Positions 17,549-26,715 of a stretch of 64,000 nt of DNA are shown piece after piece. The notes under the pieces were generated by a model. It was not told the DNA's origin. It ran no database searches and saw only the letters and a list, made by a program, of their open reading frames with translations. The DNA lies in assembly GCF_004114995.1 (NCBI RefSeq), contig NZ_SDJP01000001.1, positions 310,001 through 374,000 of the forward strand, given 5' to 3'. Source of the stretch: Halorubrum amylolyticum. Lineage in GTDB: Archaea; Halobacteriota; Halobacteria; Halobacteriales; Haloferacaceae. Within the stretch, counting starts at the first letter, position 1; each line of letters opens with the position of its first letter. The position numbers were made by a program, and so were the translations under genes.

Positions 17549-18621
17549 AGGTGGACCGCGCAGAACTCACCGAGACGCTGGAGGACGCGGGGCTCTCGCC
17601 GTATCAGGCGGACGCCTACGTGACCGTCCTCGAACTCGGCTCCGCGCCGGTCACCCGGATCGCTGACGCCAGCGGGGTTCCCGACCCTCGGATCTACGAC
17701 GTGTTGCGCGACTTGGAGAGCGCCGGCTACATCGAGACCTACGAGCAGGAGTCGCTGTACGCCCGCGCCAACAGCCTCGACGAGATCACCGACGACCTCC
17801 GGACGCGGGCGAACCGGTTCACCGAGGCGACCGAGGAGATCGAGCGCCGCTGGAACGAGCCCTCCGTCGAGCAGTCCACCGTCAGCATCGTCACTCGCTT
17901 CGAGACGGTGATCAAGAACGCCGACGAGTTCATCCGCGACGCCGACACGCAGGTGAACGTCTCCGTCGGCGCCGAGCACTTCGAGCGGCTCCGCCCGGCC
18001 TTGCGGGCCGCGACCGAAAAGGGCGTCCGCGTCAACCTCTCCGTCCACACTCCGGACGGCGACACCGAGGCGCTGCCCGACCCCGAGGACCTCGCCGACG
18101 TCTGCTCCGAGGCGCGCCACCGGCGGCTCCCCTCCCCGTTCGTGGTGATCGTCGACCGGACGCGGACCTGCTTCGCGCCCCACGCGGGCTCCACCAACGA
18201 GTACGGCGTGCTCGTCGACGACCGCACCCACACGTACGTGTTCCACTGGTACTTCCTCACGACCCAGTGGGACACATGGGAGCCGATCTACACGTCCATC
18301 GACGACGAACCGCCGATCGACTACATCGACATCCGGTACTGCGTCCGCGACGTGGCCCCGCTCCTCCGGAACGGCGACACCGTGCGGGTCCGGATCGAGG
18401 GGACCGACACCGACACCGGCGCCGACCGCGTCGTGGAGGGACAACTCTCCGAGGTCATCGTCACCGGCGACGACGACGTGGCCGCCGAGACCGTCGCGAG
18501 CTACGGCGGCCGGGTCGCGCTCGTGGTCGAGACCGACGACGGCCCCGTCGAGGTCGGCGGCTGGGGCGCGATGGTCGAGGCCGTCGAGGCCCATCGGGTC
18601 ACGGTCGTCGACGTGGAGTGA
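17545..18621 (+). CDS. trmB: TrmB family sugar-responsive transcriptional regulator
   Basis: Protein of 358 aa. The N-terminal winged helix (LSPYQADAYVTVLELGSAPVTRIADASGVPDPRIYDVLRDLESAGYIE) is typical of TrmB; a coiled-coil linker follows (residues ~85-115), then the sugar-binding domain with TCFAPHAGSTNEYGVLVDD and FHWYFLTTQWDTWEP. TrmB proteins in archaea repress or activate sugar transport and metabolism and respond to sugars. It lies between GH68 (divergent) and the sugar ABC operon (convergent, 57 bp), so it is the likely regulator of the locus. A palindrome at 17393-17406 is a candidate site. Confidence 0.92.
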   Translation: MKVDRAELTETLEDAGLSPYQADAYVTVLELGSAPVTRIADASGVPDPRIYDVLRDLESAGYIETYEQESLYARANSLDEITDDLRTRANRFTEATEEIERRWNEPSVEQSTVSIVTRFETVIKNADEFIRDADTQVNVSVGAEHFERLRPALRAATEKGVRVNLSVHTPDGDTEALPDPEDLADVCSEARHRRLPSPFVVIVDRTRTCFAPHAGSTNEYGVLVDDRTHTYVFHWYFLTTQWDTWEPIYTSIDDEPPIDYIDIRYCVRDVAPLLRNGDTVRVRIEGTDTDTGADRVVEGQLSEVIVTGDDDVAAETVASYGGRVALVVETDDGPVEVGGWGAMVEAVEAHRVTVVDVE

Positions 18622-18678
18622 GCGCGGCGTCGATCTCCTCCGAAAAAACCCGGGTCGCGCGCCGCTCCGGCGAACCCG

Positions 18679-19806
18679 CTACTCCAGCGAGTGCGTGATC
18701 GCGTCGCCGCTCGCCCGATCGAACAGGTGCGTCTTCTCGCGGTCCATCACGATCCGGACGTCGTCGCCCTCGGCGATCTCCGTGTCGGGGTCGAGGTTGA
18801 TGAGGAGTTGGCCCTCGCCGCGCCCCTCGGCGCTCGCCTCCACGTCGCGGTCGAACAGCAGGTAGGCGTTCACCTCCTTGCCCATCGGTTCGATCACGTC
18901 GACGACGGCGTCGAACGCCTTCGTCGGCGCGTCCGCCTCGGCCGCGTTCCGCTCCAAGTGAACGTCCTCCGGGCGGACCCCGACCGTGATGTCCTGTCCC
19001 GGCGTGACTCCGTGGGCCTCGGGATCGGAGTCGATCTGGGTGTACTGGGACTCGAAGCCGCCGTCGACGACTTCCCCCTCGACGAAGTTCATCGCGGGCG
19101 ACCCGATGAAGCCGGCGACGAACAGGTTCGCGGGCTCGTTGTAACACTCCAGGGGCGGCGCCACCTGCTGGAGCACGCCGCTGTTTATCACCGCGATCCG
19201 GTCCGACATCGTCATCGCCTGCGCCTGGTCGTGCGTGACGTAGATGATCGTCGTGTCGAGCTCGCGGTGGAGCCGCTGGAGCTGGGTGCGCATGTGGACC
19301 CGCAGCTCCGCGTCGAGGTTCGCCAGCGGCTCGTCCATCAGGAACGCGTCCGGGTTCCGGACGATGGCGCGGGCGATCGCGACACGCTGGCGCTGTCCGC
19401 CGGACATCTCGCTCGGCATCCGGTCCATCATCCCCTCTAACTGGACGATGTCGGCCGCCTCCTCGACGCGCCGGTCCACCTCCTCCTGCTCGTACTTCCG
19501 GAGCCGGAGCCCGAAGGAGACGTTGTCGTACACGTCCATGTGCGGGAACAGCGCGATGTTCTGGAACACCATGGAGATCCCCCGGTCCTTCGGCGGGAGG
19601 TTCGTCACGTCGCGCCCACCGATCTCGATGGTGCCCCCGGTGGGCAGCGTGAGCCCGGCGATCGTCTCCATCGTGGTCGACTTCCCGCACCCGGAGGGAC
19701 CGACGAAGGTGACGAACTCGCCGTCCTCGATCTCCAGAGTCATGTCGTCGACTGCCGTTACGTCCTCGTACCGTTTCGTGATTCCCTCTAGTGTGACTGA
19801 TGCCAT
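18679..19806 (-). CDS. Carbohydrate ABC transporter ATP-binding protein (MsmX/UgpC type)
   Basis: ATPase subunit of 375 aa. Walker A GPSGCGKST, signature MSGGQRQRVAIARA and Walker B AFLMDEPLANLD are intact, followed by the C-terminal TOBE-like regulatory domain (GVRPEDVHL, MDREKTHLFD) typical of sugar importers. It is the last gene of a four-gene unit, 2 bp after the permease stop. It powers import of the sugar bound by the lipoprotein encoded upstream. Confidence 0.94.
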   Translation of the reverse strand: MASVTLEGITKRYEDVTAVDDMTLEIEDGEFVTFVGPSGCGKSTTMETIAGLTLPTGGTIEIGGRDVTNLPPKDRGISMVFQNIALFPHMDVYDNVSFGLRLRKYEQEEVDRRVEEAADIVQLEGMMDRMPSEMSGGQRQRVAIARAIVRNPDAFLMDEPLANLDAELRVHMRTQLQRLHRELDTTIIYVTHDQAQAMTMSDRIAVINSGVLQQVAPPLECYNEPANLFVAGFIGSPAMNFVEGEVVDGGFESQYTQIDSDPEAHGVTPGQDITVGVRPEDVHLERNAAEADAPTKAFDAVVDVIEPMGKEVNAYLLFDRDVEASAEGRGEGQLLINLDPDTEIAEGDDVRIVMDREKTHLFDRASGDAITHSLE

Positions 19807-19808
19807 GG

Positions 19809-20876
19809 TTACTCCTTGACCGCCCCCGTGGTGAGCCCGCTCACGATCTTCTCCTGTGCGACGACGACGAGGATGGCAACCGGCAGCACCGCGACGATGC
19901 TGGCGGCGGCCATGAGGTTGTACAGCACCTCGAACTCGCCCTGGAACCGCAGTATCCCTTCGAGCATCGGGGCCCAGTTGTCCGGCTGCCCGTCGGTCAT
20001 CAGCGAGCTGAAGAAGTACTCGTTGTACACCGAGATGAACGTCAACACGCCGGCGGTCGCGACGCCCGGCGCCGACAGCGGGACGATGACCCGGAACAGC
20101 GCGCCGAGCCGGGTCGTCCCCTCCACGCGGGCCGCGTCCTCCAGCCCGTCGGGGATCTGCGAGTAGAACGTCATCAGGATGAATATCGACAGCGGCAGGA
20201 AGATCGCCGACAGCGGGATGAAGATCGCGTACGGGGTGTTGTACAGCGACCCGGCGGAGATCAGCGGCCGCAACGCCTCGACGTTGGTGTTGAACAGCCG
20301 GTTCAGCGGGATGAAGAACGCCGCCGGCGGGAAGAAGGACGTGACGAGCACCAGCAGGAGCATCGCGTTTCGCCCCCGGAACCGGAGCCTCCCGAACACG
20401 TAGCCGGCGAGGCTCCCGACGAGCAGCACCGCGACGGTCGCGACCGTCGCGATCAGGAAGCTGTTGAACACGTACCGGTGGAACGGAAGCGTCTGGAAGA
20501 TCTCGACGAACGCCGCCGGGTTGATCTCGCCGATCCCGACCGGCACCGAGAGCGCCGCGTCGATCAGCGGGAGTTCGACGTCGGCGCGGGGCGTCCCGCC
20601 GGGCGTCAACACCCCGGTGGTGCTGAGCGCGTTCCGCGGCGTCACCGCGATGACGAACAGCCAGTAGAACGGGAACAGCGTCGTGACGAGGAAGAAGATC
20701 GTCGCGACGTAGAAGGTCGCCCGGTACGCGCGGTCCGGGTTGGAGATCATCCTCGCGGCCCACGCCTCGACGATGCCGCGATCGAGGTCCGGCTCGTCGA
20801 CGCCGGCCTGCTCGGCCATCTCGACGGTCGGATCGGCCTCGTCGACCGACTCGCCGCCCGCGGGGTCGGCGCTCAT
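19809..20876 (-). CDS. Sugar ABC transporter permease (MalG-like)
   Basis: Inner-membrane permease of 355 aa with six hydrophobic segments. The EAA loop is visible as GLEDAARVEGTTRLGALFRVIVPLSAPG, which docks to the ATPase. An acidic N-terminal extension of ~50 residues and a long insert between TM1 and TM2 (TGVLTPGGTP...) are extra to the usual ~280 aa. It overlaps the upstream permease gene by 4 bp. Confidence 0.92.
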   Translation of the reverse strand: MSADPAGGESVDEADPTVEMAEQAGVDEPDLDRGIVEAWAARMISNPDRAYRATFYVATIFFLVTTLFPFYWLFVIAVTPRNALSTTGVLTPGGTPRADVELPLIDAALSVPVGIGEINPAAFVEIFQTLPFHRYVFNSFLIATVATVAVLLVGSLAGYVFGRLRFRGRNAMLLLVLVTSFFPPAAFFIPLNRLFNTNVEALRPLISAGSLYNTPYAIFIPLSAIFLPLSIFILMTFYSQIPDGLEDAARVEGTTRLGALFRVIVPLSAPGVATAGVLTFISVYNEYFFSSLMTDGQPDNWAPMLEGILRFQGEFEVLYNLMAAASIVAVLPVAILVVVAQEKIVSGLTTGAVKE

Positions 20877-21880
20877 GCCACACCCCCGTCGCTGTTGCGC
20901 AGCGCGAGCAGGTACGCGACGACGAACCCGCTGATGACGACCGCGGTCAGGAACGCCACCGAGGAGGCGGTCGCCCAGCGCCGGCTCTCCTGTAGCGCGA
21001 TGATCACGAGACAGGTCAGCGACGGCACGGTCTCACAGCCCGCCGTGGCGTCGACCAGCCCGTAGATGCGCATCGCGTCCATCGTCCGGAACAGCATCGC
21101 GACGAGCAGCGCCGGAGCCACGAGCGGCAGGGTGATGTACCGGAACCGCTGCCACGGCGAGGCGCCCGACACCTTCGCCACGTCGTAGAGCCCGCGGTCG
21201 ATGCTCTGGAGCCCCGCCAGAATAAGGAGCGCCATGAACGCGGTCGTCTTCCAGATGTCGGCGACCAACACGATCATAAACGAGTCCGTGCTGCTCGACA
21301 GCGGGTTGTCGCCGAACACGCCGAGCCACTGCATAAACTCGGTCCCGAAGCCGATGGTGGGGTTGAACAGGAGGAAGAAGATCATCCCCTGAATGACGAT
21401 GGGGATGGCCCACGGGATGATGATCGACACCCGGACCCACCGACGGCCGTAGAAGTCCTGGTCGAGCACGAGGGCCTGCCCGAACCCGATCAGCGTCTCG
21501 AACAGGACGCTCAAGACCGCGAACGCCAGCGTGACGAACAGCGCCTGCTGGAGGACCGGCGCGCCGAACGCCACGAACGGGAACGAGTCGGTGAGCGACA
21601 CCGAGATGAACTGCTGGGTGAAGTTCGTGTCGCCGGTCAACAGCGCGACGTAGTTGTCGAGGCCGACGAACTCGCCGAACGGGTCGGCCGAGGCGACGGC
21701 GTCCGCGAGCAGCGAGAACCGGAACGTCTCGATAAGGGGGTAGAAGGCGACGACCGCGAGCAGCAGGAACGCCGGCGCTAACAGGACGTAGGCGTACACC
21801 TCCTCGCTCTGCGTCTCCAGCCAGTCGAGCGGCCGGGCGAGCAGCGAACCGCCCTCGTCCGCTCGCGTGTCGGTTGACAT
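20873..21880 (-). CDS. Sugar ABC transporter permease (MalF-like)
   Basis: Permease of 335 aa with six main membrane segments; the EAA loop reads GLYDVAKVSGASPWQRFRYITLPLVAP. It pairs with the MalG-like subunit to form the channel. It starts 12 bp after the substrate-binding protein stop and overlaps the next permease (ATGA-type), so the four genes are one operon. Confidence 0.92.
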   Translation of the reverse strand: MSTDTRADEGGSLLARPLDWLETQSEEVYAYVLLAPAFLLLAVVAFYPLIETFRFSLLADAVASADPFGEFVGLDNYVALLTGDTNFTQQFISVSLTDSFPFVAFGAPVLQQALFVTLAFAVLSVLFETLIGFGQALVLDQDFYGRRWVRVSIIIPWAIPIVIQGMIFFLLFNPTIGFGTEFMQWLGVFGDNPLSSSTDSFMIVLVADIWKTTAFMALLILAGLQSIDRGLYDVAKVSGASPWQRFRYITLPLVAPALLVAMLFRTMDAMRIYGLVDATAGCETVPSLTCLVIIALQESRRWATASSVAFLTAVVISGFVVAYLLALRNSDGGVA

Positions 21881-21892
21881 GCGTGGCCCTCG

Positions 21893-23359
21893 TTACTCGG
21901 CCAGATCGGACTCGACCGATTCGAGCGAGCTCTGCAGGTCGGACATCGCCTGTTCGGGCGACTTCTCGGCCTGATACGCGGCCGAGACCTCGGAGGCGAC
22001 CTGACTCCCCTGGTCGGCCCACGCCACGGTGACGGGGCGCGGCACCGTGTTCTGACCCGCGACCGCGAGCGTGTCGAGGAAGTCGCCGAGCGCGCCCACG
22101 TCGTCGGGATCGGCCTCCTCGGTGACCGACGGGACCGGCGGCAGGTACCCGCCCTCGGCGAAGTTGTTCGTCATGACCGCCTCGTTGGCGAACGCCTCCA
22201 ACACCTGAACACACTCGTCGAGCCGCGAGGTGTTCGGGTTGATCGTGAGGTGCCAGCCGCCGAGCGCCCCGGCGGGGCCGCCGGTCCCCTCGTAGGCGCC
22301 CTCGCCCGCCTCGACGCCGTACGGGAGCGGCATCACGTCGTAGTCCGCCGGGTCGAAGCTGTCGGAGTCGAGGTTGATCGGGATCGCGTACGGCCAGTTG
22401 CGCATGAAGATCGCGTTCCCGCCCGTGAACGGCTCGCGGGCCGGCTCCTCGGTGAAGGAGAGCAGGTCCGTCGTCGAGATCTGCGGGAAGTCGGGGTGGG
22501 CGTACTCCGCGTCCGGCCCCTCCATGAACGACCGCATCATGCGGATCGTGTCGTGGACGGGCTCCTCGTTGACCGTGATCGGCCGGTCGCCGATGGGGCC
22601 GAAGAGGTTCTCGTGATCGCCGAAGTACGCGCCGCCGAAGGAGGTCATCATCTCGTTGAACGTACAGCAGGCGAGCCCGACGTAGTTGTCCGCCTGCGTG
22701 GTGAACCCGTAGTCGAAGTCGCCGCCGGGACCGCCGTTCTGCTCCCACACGTCGGCGGCCATCTCGGCGAACTCCTGCCAGCTCATCGGCTCGGTCGCCC
22801 AGTTCTCGCCGTCCGGGTCGTAGCCGGCGTCCTCGACCACGTCCTTCCGGTAGTGCATCACCGGGTAGTCCGGGAACAGCGGGAGGCCGAACAGGTCGCC
22901 GCTCTCCGGGTCGCTCGCGGTGCTCACCGCGCTGTCGAGGTAGTCGCTCTGGACGTAATCGAGCGTCTCGGCGGAGAGCTCCTCGCTCAGGTTCACGAGC
23001 TGGCCGCGCGCGATGAACGGGATGGTCCACCCGGAGTCCATCATGAAGATGTCCGGGGTCGCCCGCCCGGCGTCCAGCGCCGACGTGAACTCGGATCGGC
23101 GCGCCCCCGACTCGAAGTCGCCCGGCAGGATCTCGATCTCGATATCCTCGCCGAGCCCCGCGTCGTGGAGGCTTTGGCTGACCGAGTCGGCGATCCCCGC
23201 CCACTCGCTGTCCATCGTGATCTGGATCGGCCCGTCGCCCCCACCGCCGGAACAGCCGGCGAGCCCGACGGCCGCCCCCGCCGCGCCCGTCGCCTCCAGG
23301 AACTGTCGCCGCGATACCCCCACGCGTCCGCTCCCCTGATCGGATTCGGTGTCGACCAT
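21893..23359 (-). CDS. Sugar-binding lipoprotein of ABC transporter (Tat-exported)
   Basis: Extracytoplasmic solute-binding protein, family 1 type, 488 aa. The N-terminus carries a twin-arginine motif SRRQFLEA and a lipobox LAGC with Cys36, followed by a Gly-rich spacer, so it is exported folded and lipid-anchored. The mature part shows the usual periplasmic-binding fold (LPLFPDYPVMHYRKDVVEDAGY, GGWHLTINPNTS). TATA-like atatataatt (about 23386-23396) sits about 30 bp upstream. Because GH68 and TrmB are adjacent, sucrose or fructo-oligosaccharides are plausible ligands; this is inference. Confidence 0.92.
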   Translation of the reverse strand: MVDTESDQGSGRVGVSRRQFLEATGAAGAAVGLAGCSGGGGDGPIQITMDSEWAGIADSVSQSLHDAGLGEDIEIEILPGDFESGARRSEFTSALDAGRATPDIFMMDSGWTIPFIARGQLVNLSEELSAETLDYVQSDYLDSAVSTASDPESGDLFGLPLFPDYPVMHYRKDVVEDAGYDPDGENWATEPMSWQEFAEMAADVWEQNGGPGGDFDYGFTTQADNYVGLACCTFNEMMTSFGGAYFGDHENLFGPIGDRPITVNEEPVHDTIRMMRSFMEGPDAEYAHPDFPQISTTDLLSFTEEPAREPFTGGNAIFMRNWPYAIPINLDSDSFDPADYDVMPLPYGVEAGEGAYEGTGGPAGALGGWHLTINPNTSRLDECVQVLEAFANEAVMTNNFAEGGYLPPVPSVTEEADPDDVGALGDFLDTLAVAGQNTVPRPVTVAWADQGSQVASEVSAAYQAEKSPEQAMSDLQSSLESVESDLAE

Positions 23360-23450
23360 TACACCTGTTGTTACAAAATACGCCCATATATAATTATTGA
23401 TGCTAACACTCAGCATGATCGGGCGCACGCGTTGGCGAGGGGATTCGGCC

Positions 23451-23539
23451 GACCGCGCCGTCCGAACCGCCCCGACCGCGCCGTCCGAACCGCCCCGACC
23501 GCGCCGTCCGAACCGCCCCGACCGCGCCGTCCGAACCGC
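23451..23539. repeat. 23-bp tandem repeat, 3.9 copies
   Basis: A 23-bp unit starting gaccgcgccgtccgaaccgc is repeated at 23451, 23474, 23497 and 23520 (last copy 20 bp), without mismatches. It lies in the 244-bp divergent gap between the sugar-binding protein gene and the membrane-protein gene at 23604, upstream of both promoters. Confidence 0.95.
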
Positions 23540-23603
23540 AGAGGGCTCCCCCTCGACGCCGGCGGAACGGCTATGGGCCCCGAGCGTCGAGTGGGTGTCA
23601 GTC

Positions 23604-24065
23604 ATGGGTTCCACCGGCGCGGTCGCGGGACGGCTCCGAGACGGAGTGCTTCAGTGGCTCGAACGCGTGTTCTTCGGGGGCGCCGAGCTCTCGCTGCTGT
23701 CGTCGCCCGCGTTCGTCGCGGTGCTCGTCCTCCAAGGCCGGTACCCCGACGCGGTCCCGATCGCCGGGCTCCTCGCGATCGGGTTCGGGAGCGTCGCGAT
23801 CGCACTGTTCCGGGCGGCGGTCCTCGACGTCGGCGCGTGGCCGCGCCGCGGCGAGCTGGCGACCGTCCCCCTTCGCGTCGGCTACTTCAGCGCACTCTTC
23901 CTGCTCGCGACCGTCGGGGTCGCGGCGGCGGCGACGGCGGCCGGGTCGCTGTGGGTCGCCCTGCTCGGCGGCGTGGTCCAGCCGCTCGGCCTCGCGGCGT
24001 TCCCCCGCGTCTACCGCGCCGTCCACGGCGAACCGCTCCAGCGGTCGCCCGGGGTGGAGCTATGA
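23604..24065 (+). CDS. Predicted membrane protein, unknown function
   Basis: Protein of 153 aa with about four hydrophobic segments (from LSLLSSPAFVAVLVLQG to GVVQPLGLAAFPRVY) and short charged loops. No family recognised. I start it at 23604 (MGSTGAVAG), just after the repeat region; the in-frame extension upstream runs through the 23-bp repeats. The stop overlaps the next ATG by 4 bp, so it is coupled to the zinc-ribbon protein downstream. Confidence 0.65.
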   Translation: MGSTGAVAGRLRDGVLQWLERVFFGGAELSLLSSPAFVAVLVLQGRYPDAVPIAGLLAIGFGSVAIALFRAAVLDVGAWPRRGELATVPLRVGYFSALFLLATVGVAAAATAAGSLWVALLGGVVQPLGLAAFPRVYRAVHGEPLQRSPGVEL

Positions 24066-25084
24066 GCGACGACCAGGCGGCCGTCGACGCGCTCCGCGAC
24101 GCGGTCGCAGCGCTCTCCGATCCCGAGTACACCGGCGCGAATCGCTGTCTCCCCTGCACCCTGCTCAACGCCCTCGGCGTCGCGGTCGTCGCCGGGTTGC
24201 TCTCCCGCCGCCGCCGGTCCCTCGGACTCCTCGCCGCCGTCATCGGCGGCGCGGCGATCTGGCTCCGCGGCTACGTCGTCCCCGGAACGCCGCGGTTCGC
24301 CCCGCGGCTCGTCGACCCGCTCCCGATCGAGGTCGGTCCCGACCACCGCGCGGGGCTCGACTCCGACTCGCTCGCCGACGGCGCGGTCACGGTCGAAGCG
24401 GCGGGCGAGGCCGAACGGGGCGACGACCTCGCGACGGGCGGGACCGACGGGACCGACGGGACGGACGAGACTGACGCCGACTCGCCGGCCGCCGATCCCG
24501 ACCCCGGCTACGACGCCGGCATCGCGCCGACCGACGGGGGCGCGGACCCCGAGGACGGCGAGGGAGGCGAGAGCAACGGAACCGGCGACCCGGTCGATCC
24601 CGAGACCCTCGTGGCGACGCTCGTCGACGACGGCGTCCTCGTCGACGACAGCGAGACGCTCCTCCTCGACGAGTCGTTCCGCGCCGCGCTGTCCGACCGG
24701 ATCGACGCGCTCCGCCGCGCCCCCGACGAGGCGCTCGCCGAGCGCGCCGCGGCGCTCGCCGGCCCCGGTATCGAGGGACAGGTCCACGACGGCCGGATAC
24801 TGCTCGCCGGCGGGCGCGACGCGTGGCTGAGCCGGCCGGTCGCGCTGGCGGAGACGGCCGCCGCGGAGACGCTCCGCGAGCGCGGCGTCGGCGACGGGGT
24901 CGCCCGGCGGGCGGCGCGACCGCTCCGCTCGTTTCTCGACACCTGTCCCGTCTGCGACGGTCCGGTCCGCGAGACGACGCTGCGGAACTGCTGTGGCGGG
25001 CCGGGGGGCGTTAGCGGGGACCCCGAGCGCGCGGTTCACGCCTGCGCCGACTGCGACGCCGTCGTCTTCGCCGACCGGTCCTGA
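24062..25084 (+). CDS. Haloarchaeal membrane-anchored protein with zinc-ribbon C-terminus
   Basis: Protein of 340 aa. Near the N-terminus NRCLPCTLLNALGVAVVAGLL and LLAAVIGGAAIWLRGYVVPG form two membrane segments; a low-complexity Asp/Gly/Thr linker (about 120-180) follows; the C-terminal domain ends with CPVCDGPV...NCCGGPGG...CADCDAVVF, a set of cysteines that suggests zinc binding. No function known. Coupled (ATGA) to the membrane protein upstream. Confidence 0.7.
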   Translation: MSDDQAAVDALRDAVAALSDPEYTGANRCLPCTLLNALGVAVVAGLLSRRRRSLGLLAAVIGGAAIWLRGYVVPGTPRFAPRLVDPLPIEVGPDHRAGLDSDSLADGAVTVEAAGEAERGDDLATGGTDGTDGTDETDADSPAADPDPGYDAGIAPTDGGADPEDGEGGESNGTGDPVDPETLVATLVDDGVLVDDSETLLLDESFRAALSDRIDALRRAPDEALAERAAALAGPGIEGQVHDGRILLAGGRDAWLSRPVALAETAAAETLRERGVGDGVARRAARPLRSFLDTCPVCDGPVRETTLRNCCGGPGGVSGDPERAVHACADCDAVVFADRS

Positions 25085-25125
25085 GAAGCAGTTCTGCCGC
25101 CTTCCGCCTCATCGACTCGATTCCG

Positions 25126-26403
25126 TCACTCGAACCGCTTCCGGACGCTCTCGGCGTGCGCCTCCAACCCCTCAGCCTCCGCGAGCGTCGTGATCGTGTC
25201 GGAGAGCCCGTCGAGCGCGTCGCGGTCGAGGCGCTGGACCGTCGACGACCGGAGGAAGGTGTTGACGGAGAGCCCGCCGTACCGCTTCGCGCCGCCGTTC
25301 GTCGGCAGCACGTGGTTCGTCCCGGCCGCGTAGTCGCCGGCGGCCACGGGGGAGTACGGCCCGAGGAACACCGAGCCCGCGTTCGAGATCCGGGAGAGCA
25401 GCGCTTCGTCGTCGTCGGCCACGATCGAGAGGTGCTCGGCCGCGTACTCCTCGGCGAACAGCACCGCCTCGGGCATCGATCTGGCGCGGAGGACGCCGGA
25501 GGCGTCGTTGTCGAGGGCGGCCCGGATCGTCTCCTCGCGATCGCGGCCGGCGGCCTGCTCGTCGACCGCCTCGTCGACCGCGTCGGCGAGGGCGGCGTCG
25601 TCGGTGACCGCGACCACGGAGGCGTTCGGGTCGTGCTCGGCCTGCGCGACCAGATCGGCGGCGACGAGGTCGGGGTCGGCCGTCTCGTCGGCGAGCACGA
25701 GCACCTCGCTCGGGCCGGCGAGGAAGTCGATCTCCACGTCGCCCTGCACGACCGCCTTCGCGGCGGTGACCCACTTGTTGCCGGGCCCCACGACCTTCTG
25801 GGCGTTCGTGACCGTCTCCGTCCCGTACGCGAGCGCCGCGATGGCCTGCGCGCCGCCGACCTGATACACCGCGTCGGCGCCGGCCTCGTGGATCGCCGCG
25901 AGCGTCACCGGGTTCAGCTCCTCGGCGGGCGGGGTCGCGACCGAGACGTGGTCGACACCCGCCACGGTCGCGGGAATGACGCCCATCAGCGCGCTGGAGG
26001 GGTACGCCGCCGCGCCGCCGGGCACGTACACCCCCGCGCGGTCGATCGGGCGGAACCGGCGCCCCAGCTCGCGGTCGCCGAACGCCTCGCGCCAGTCCTC
26101 GGGTCGCTGTCGCTCGTGGAACGCGCGGATGTTGGCGGCCGCCTCGCGGACCGCGTCGAGGACCGGGTCGTCCGCGTCGTCGAGCTCGGCGTGCGCGCGC
26201 TCCGCGTCGTCCGTCACGTCGATGTTGCCGACGGCCACGCCGTCGAACTCCTCGGAGAACTCCCGCAGCGCCACGTCCCCCTCCTCGCGCACCCGGCCGA
26301 CGATCTCGCTCACGTCGTCGCGGACCGCGTCGACGCCGGCGTCGCGCTCGAAGAAGGCGCGGCGCTCGGCCGGCGAGAGGTCGGCGACGGTTCGTACGTC
26401 CAT
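25126..26403 (-). CDS. hisD: Histidinol dehydrogenase
   Basis: Last enzyme of histidine synthesis: oxidises L-histidinol to L-histidine with two NAD+. The 425-aa length is normal for the family. Visible signatures are YVPGGAAAYPSSALMGVIPA, VGPGNKWVTAAKA, IDFLAGPSEVLVLAD, AEHLSIV (catalytic Glu/His pair) and GDYAAGTNHVLPT. No other his gene is adjacent, as is usual in haloarchaea, where the pathway genes are scattered. I start at 26403 (MDVRTV) rather than the in-frame ATG at 26427. Confidence 0.95.
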   Translation of the reverse strand: MDVRTVADLSPAERRAFFERDAGVDAVRDDVSEIVGRVREEGDVALREFSEEFDGVAVGNIDVTDDAERAHAELDDADDPVLDAVREAAANIRAFHERQRPEDWREAFGDRELGRRFRPIDRAGVYVPGGAAAYPSSALMGVIPATVAGVDHVSVATPPAEELNPVTLAAIHEAGADAVYQVGGAQAIAALAYGTETVTNAQKVVGPGNKWVTAAKAVVQGDVEIDFLAGPSEVLVLADETADPDLVAADLVAQAEHDPNASVVAVTDDAALADAVDEAVDEQAAGRDREETIRAALDNDASGVLRARSMPEAVLFAEEYAAEHLSIVADDDEALLSRISNAGSVFLGPYSPVAAGDYAAGTNHVLPTNGGAKRYGGLSVNTFLRSSTVQRLDRDALDGLSDTITTLAEAEGLEAHAESVRKRFE

Positions 26404-26488
26404 ACCCGCACTCGGGACCGCGGTCAAAAGGGCGTTCCGACTCTTCCCTCGACGATCGGCGCTCGCTCGGCTCGGCCGATCGACCCCC

Positions 26489-26698
26489 TCACTCCAGCGG
26501 CCGAATCCCGGTCACGTCCAGCGTCGCGATCGCGACCAGCCCGACCAGCAGCGCCGCGGCGGCGAAGAGGATCGGCGCCGACAGCGCCACGGCGACCTCG
26601 TAGGGCGCGACGAGGCGGGTCGTGCCGCGGACGACGAACGAGACGAAGACGAGGCCGAACGCGGCGAGCGCGAGGCCGACGAACCGGGACCTGTTCAC
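26489..26698 (-). CDS. Small two-TM membrane protein
   Basis: GTG-initiated 69-aa protein made almost entirely of two hydrophobic helices (RFVGLALAAFGLVFVSFVV and SAPILFAAAALLVGLVAIATL) separated by a short charged loop. It starts 17 bp after the phytoene synthase stop on the same strand, so it is likely co-transcribed. Unknown function. Confidence 0.6.
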   Translation of the reverse strand: MNRSRFVGLALAAFGLVFVSFVVRGTTRLVAPYEVAVALSAPILFAAAALLVGLVAIATLDVTGIRPLE

Positions 26699-26715
26699 GG
26701 CGCCTCGCCTCCGGA

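Noticed and set aside
21033..23387. Minus-strand frame of 784 codons overlapping the ABC permease and binding-protein genes
   Set aside because: Both overlapping genes have full family signatures in the other frame; this one is Arg-rich noise.
23451..23539. CRISPR array
   Set aside because: The 23-bp units are directly adjacent without spacers and no cas gene is present; it is a simple tandem repeat.
24420..24600. Frame change or fusion point inside the zinc-ribbon membrane protein
   Set aside because: The low-complexity GTDGTDGTDETD stretch looks odd but the frame continues and both ends are coupled logically; it is an acidic linker.
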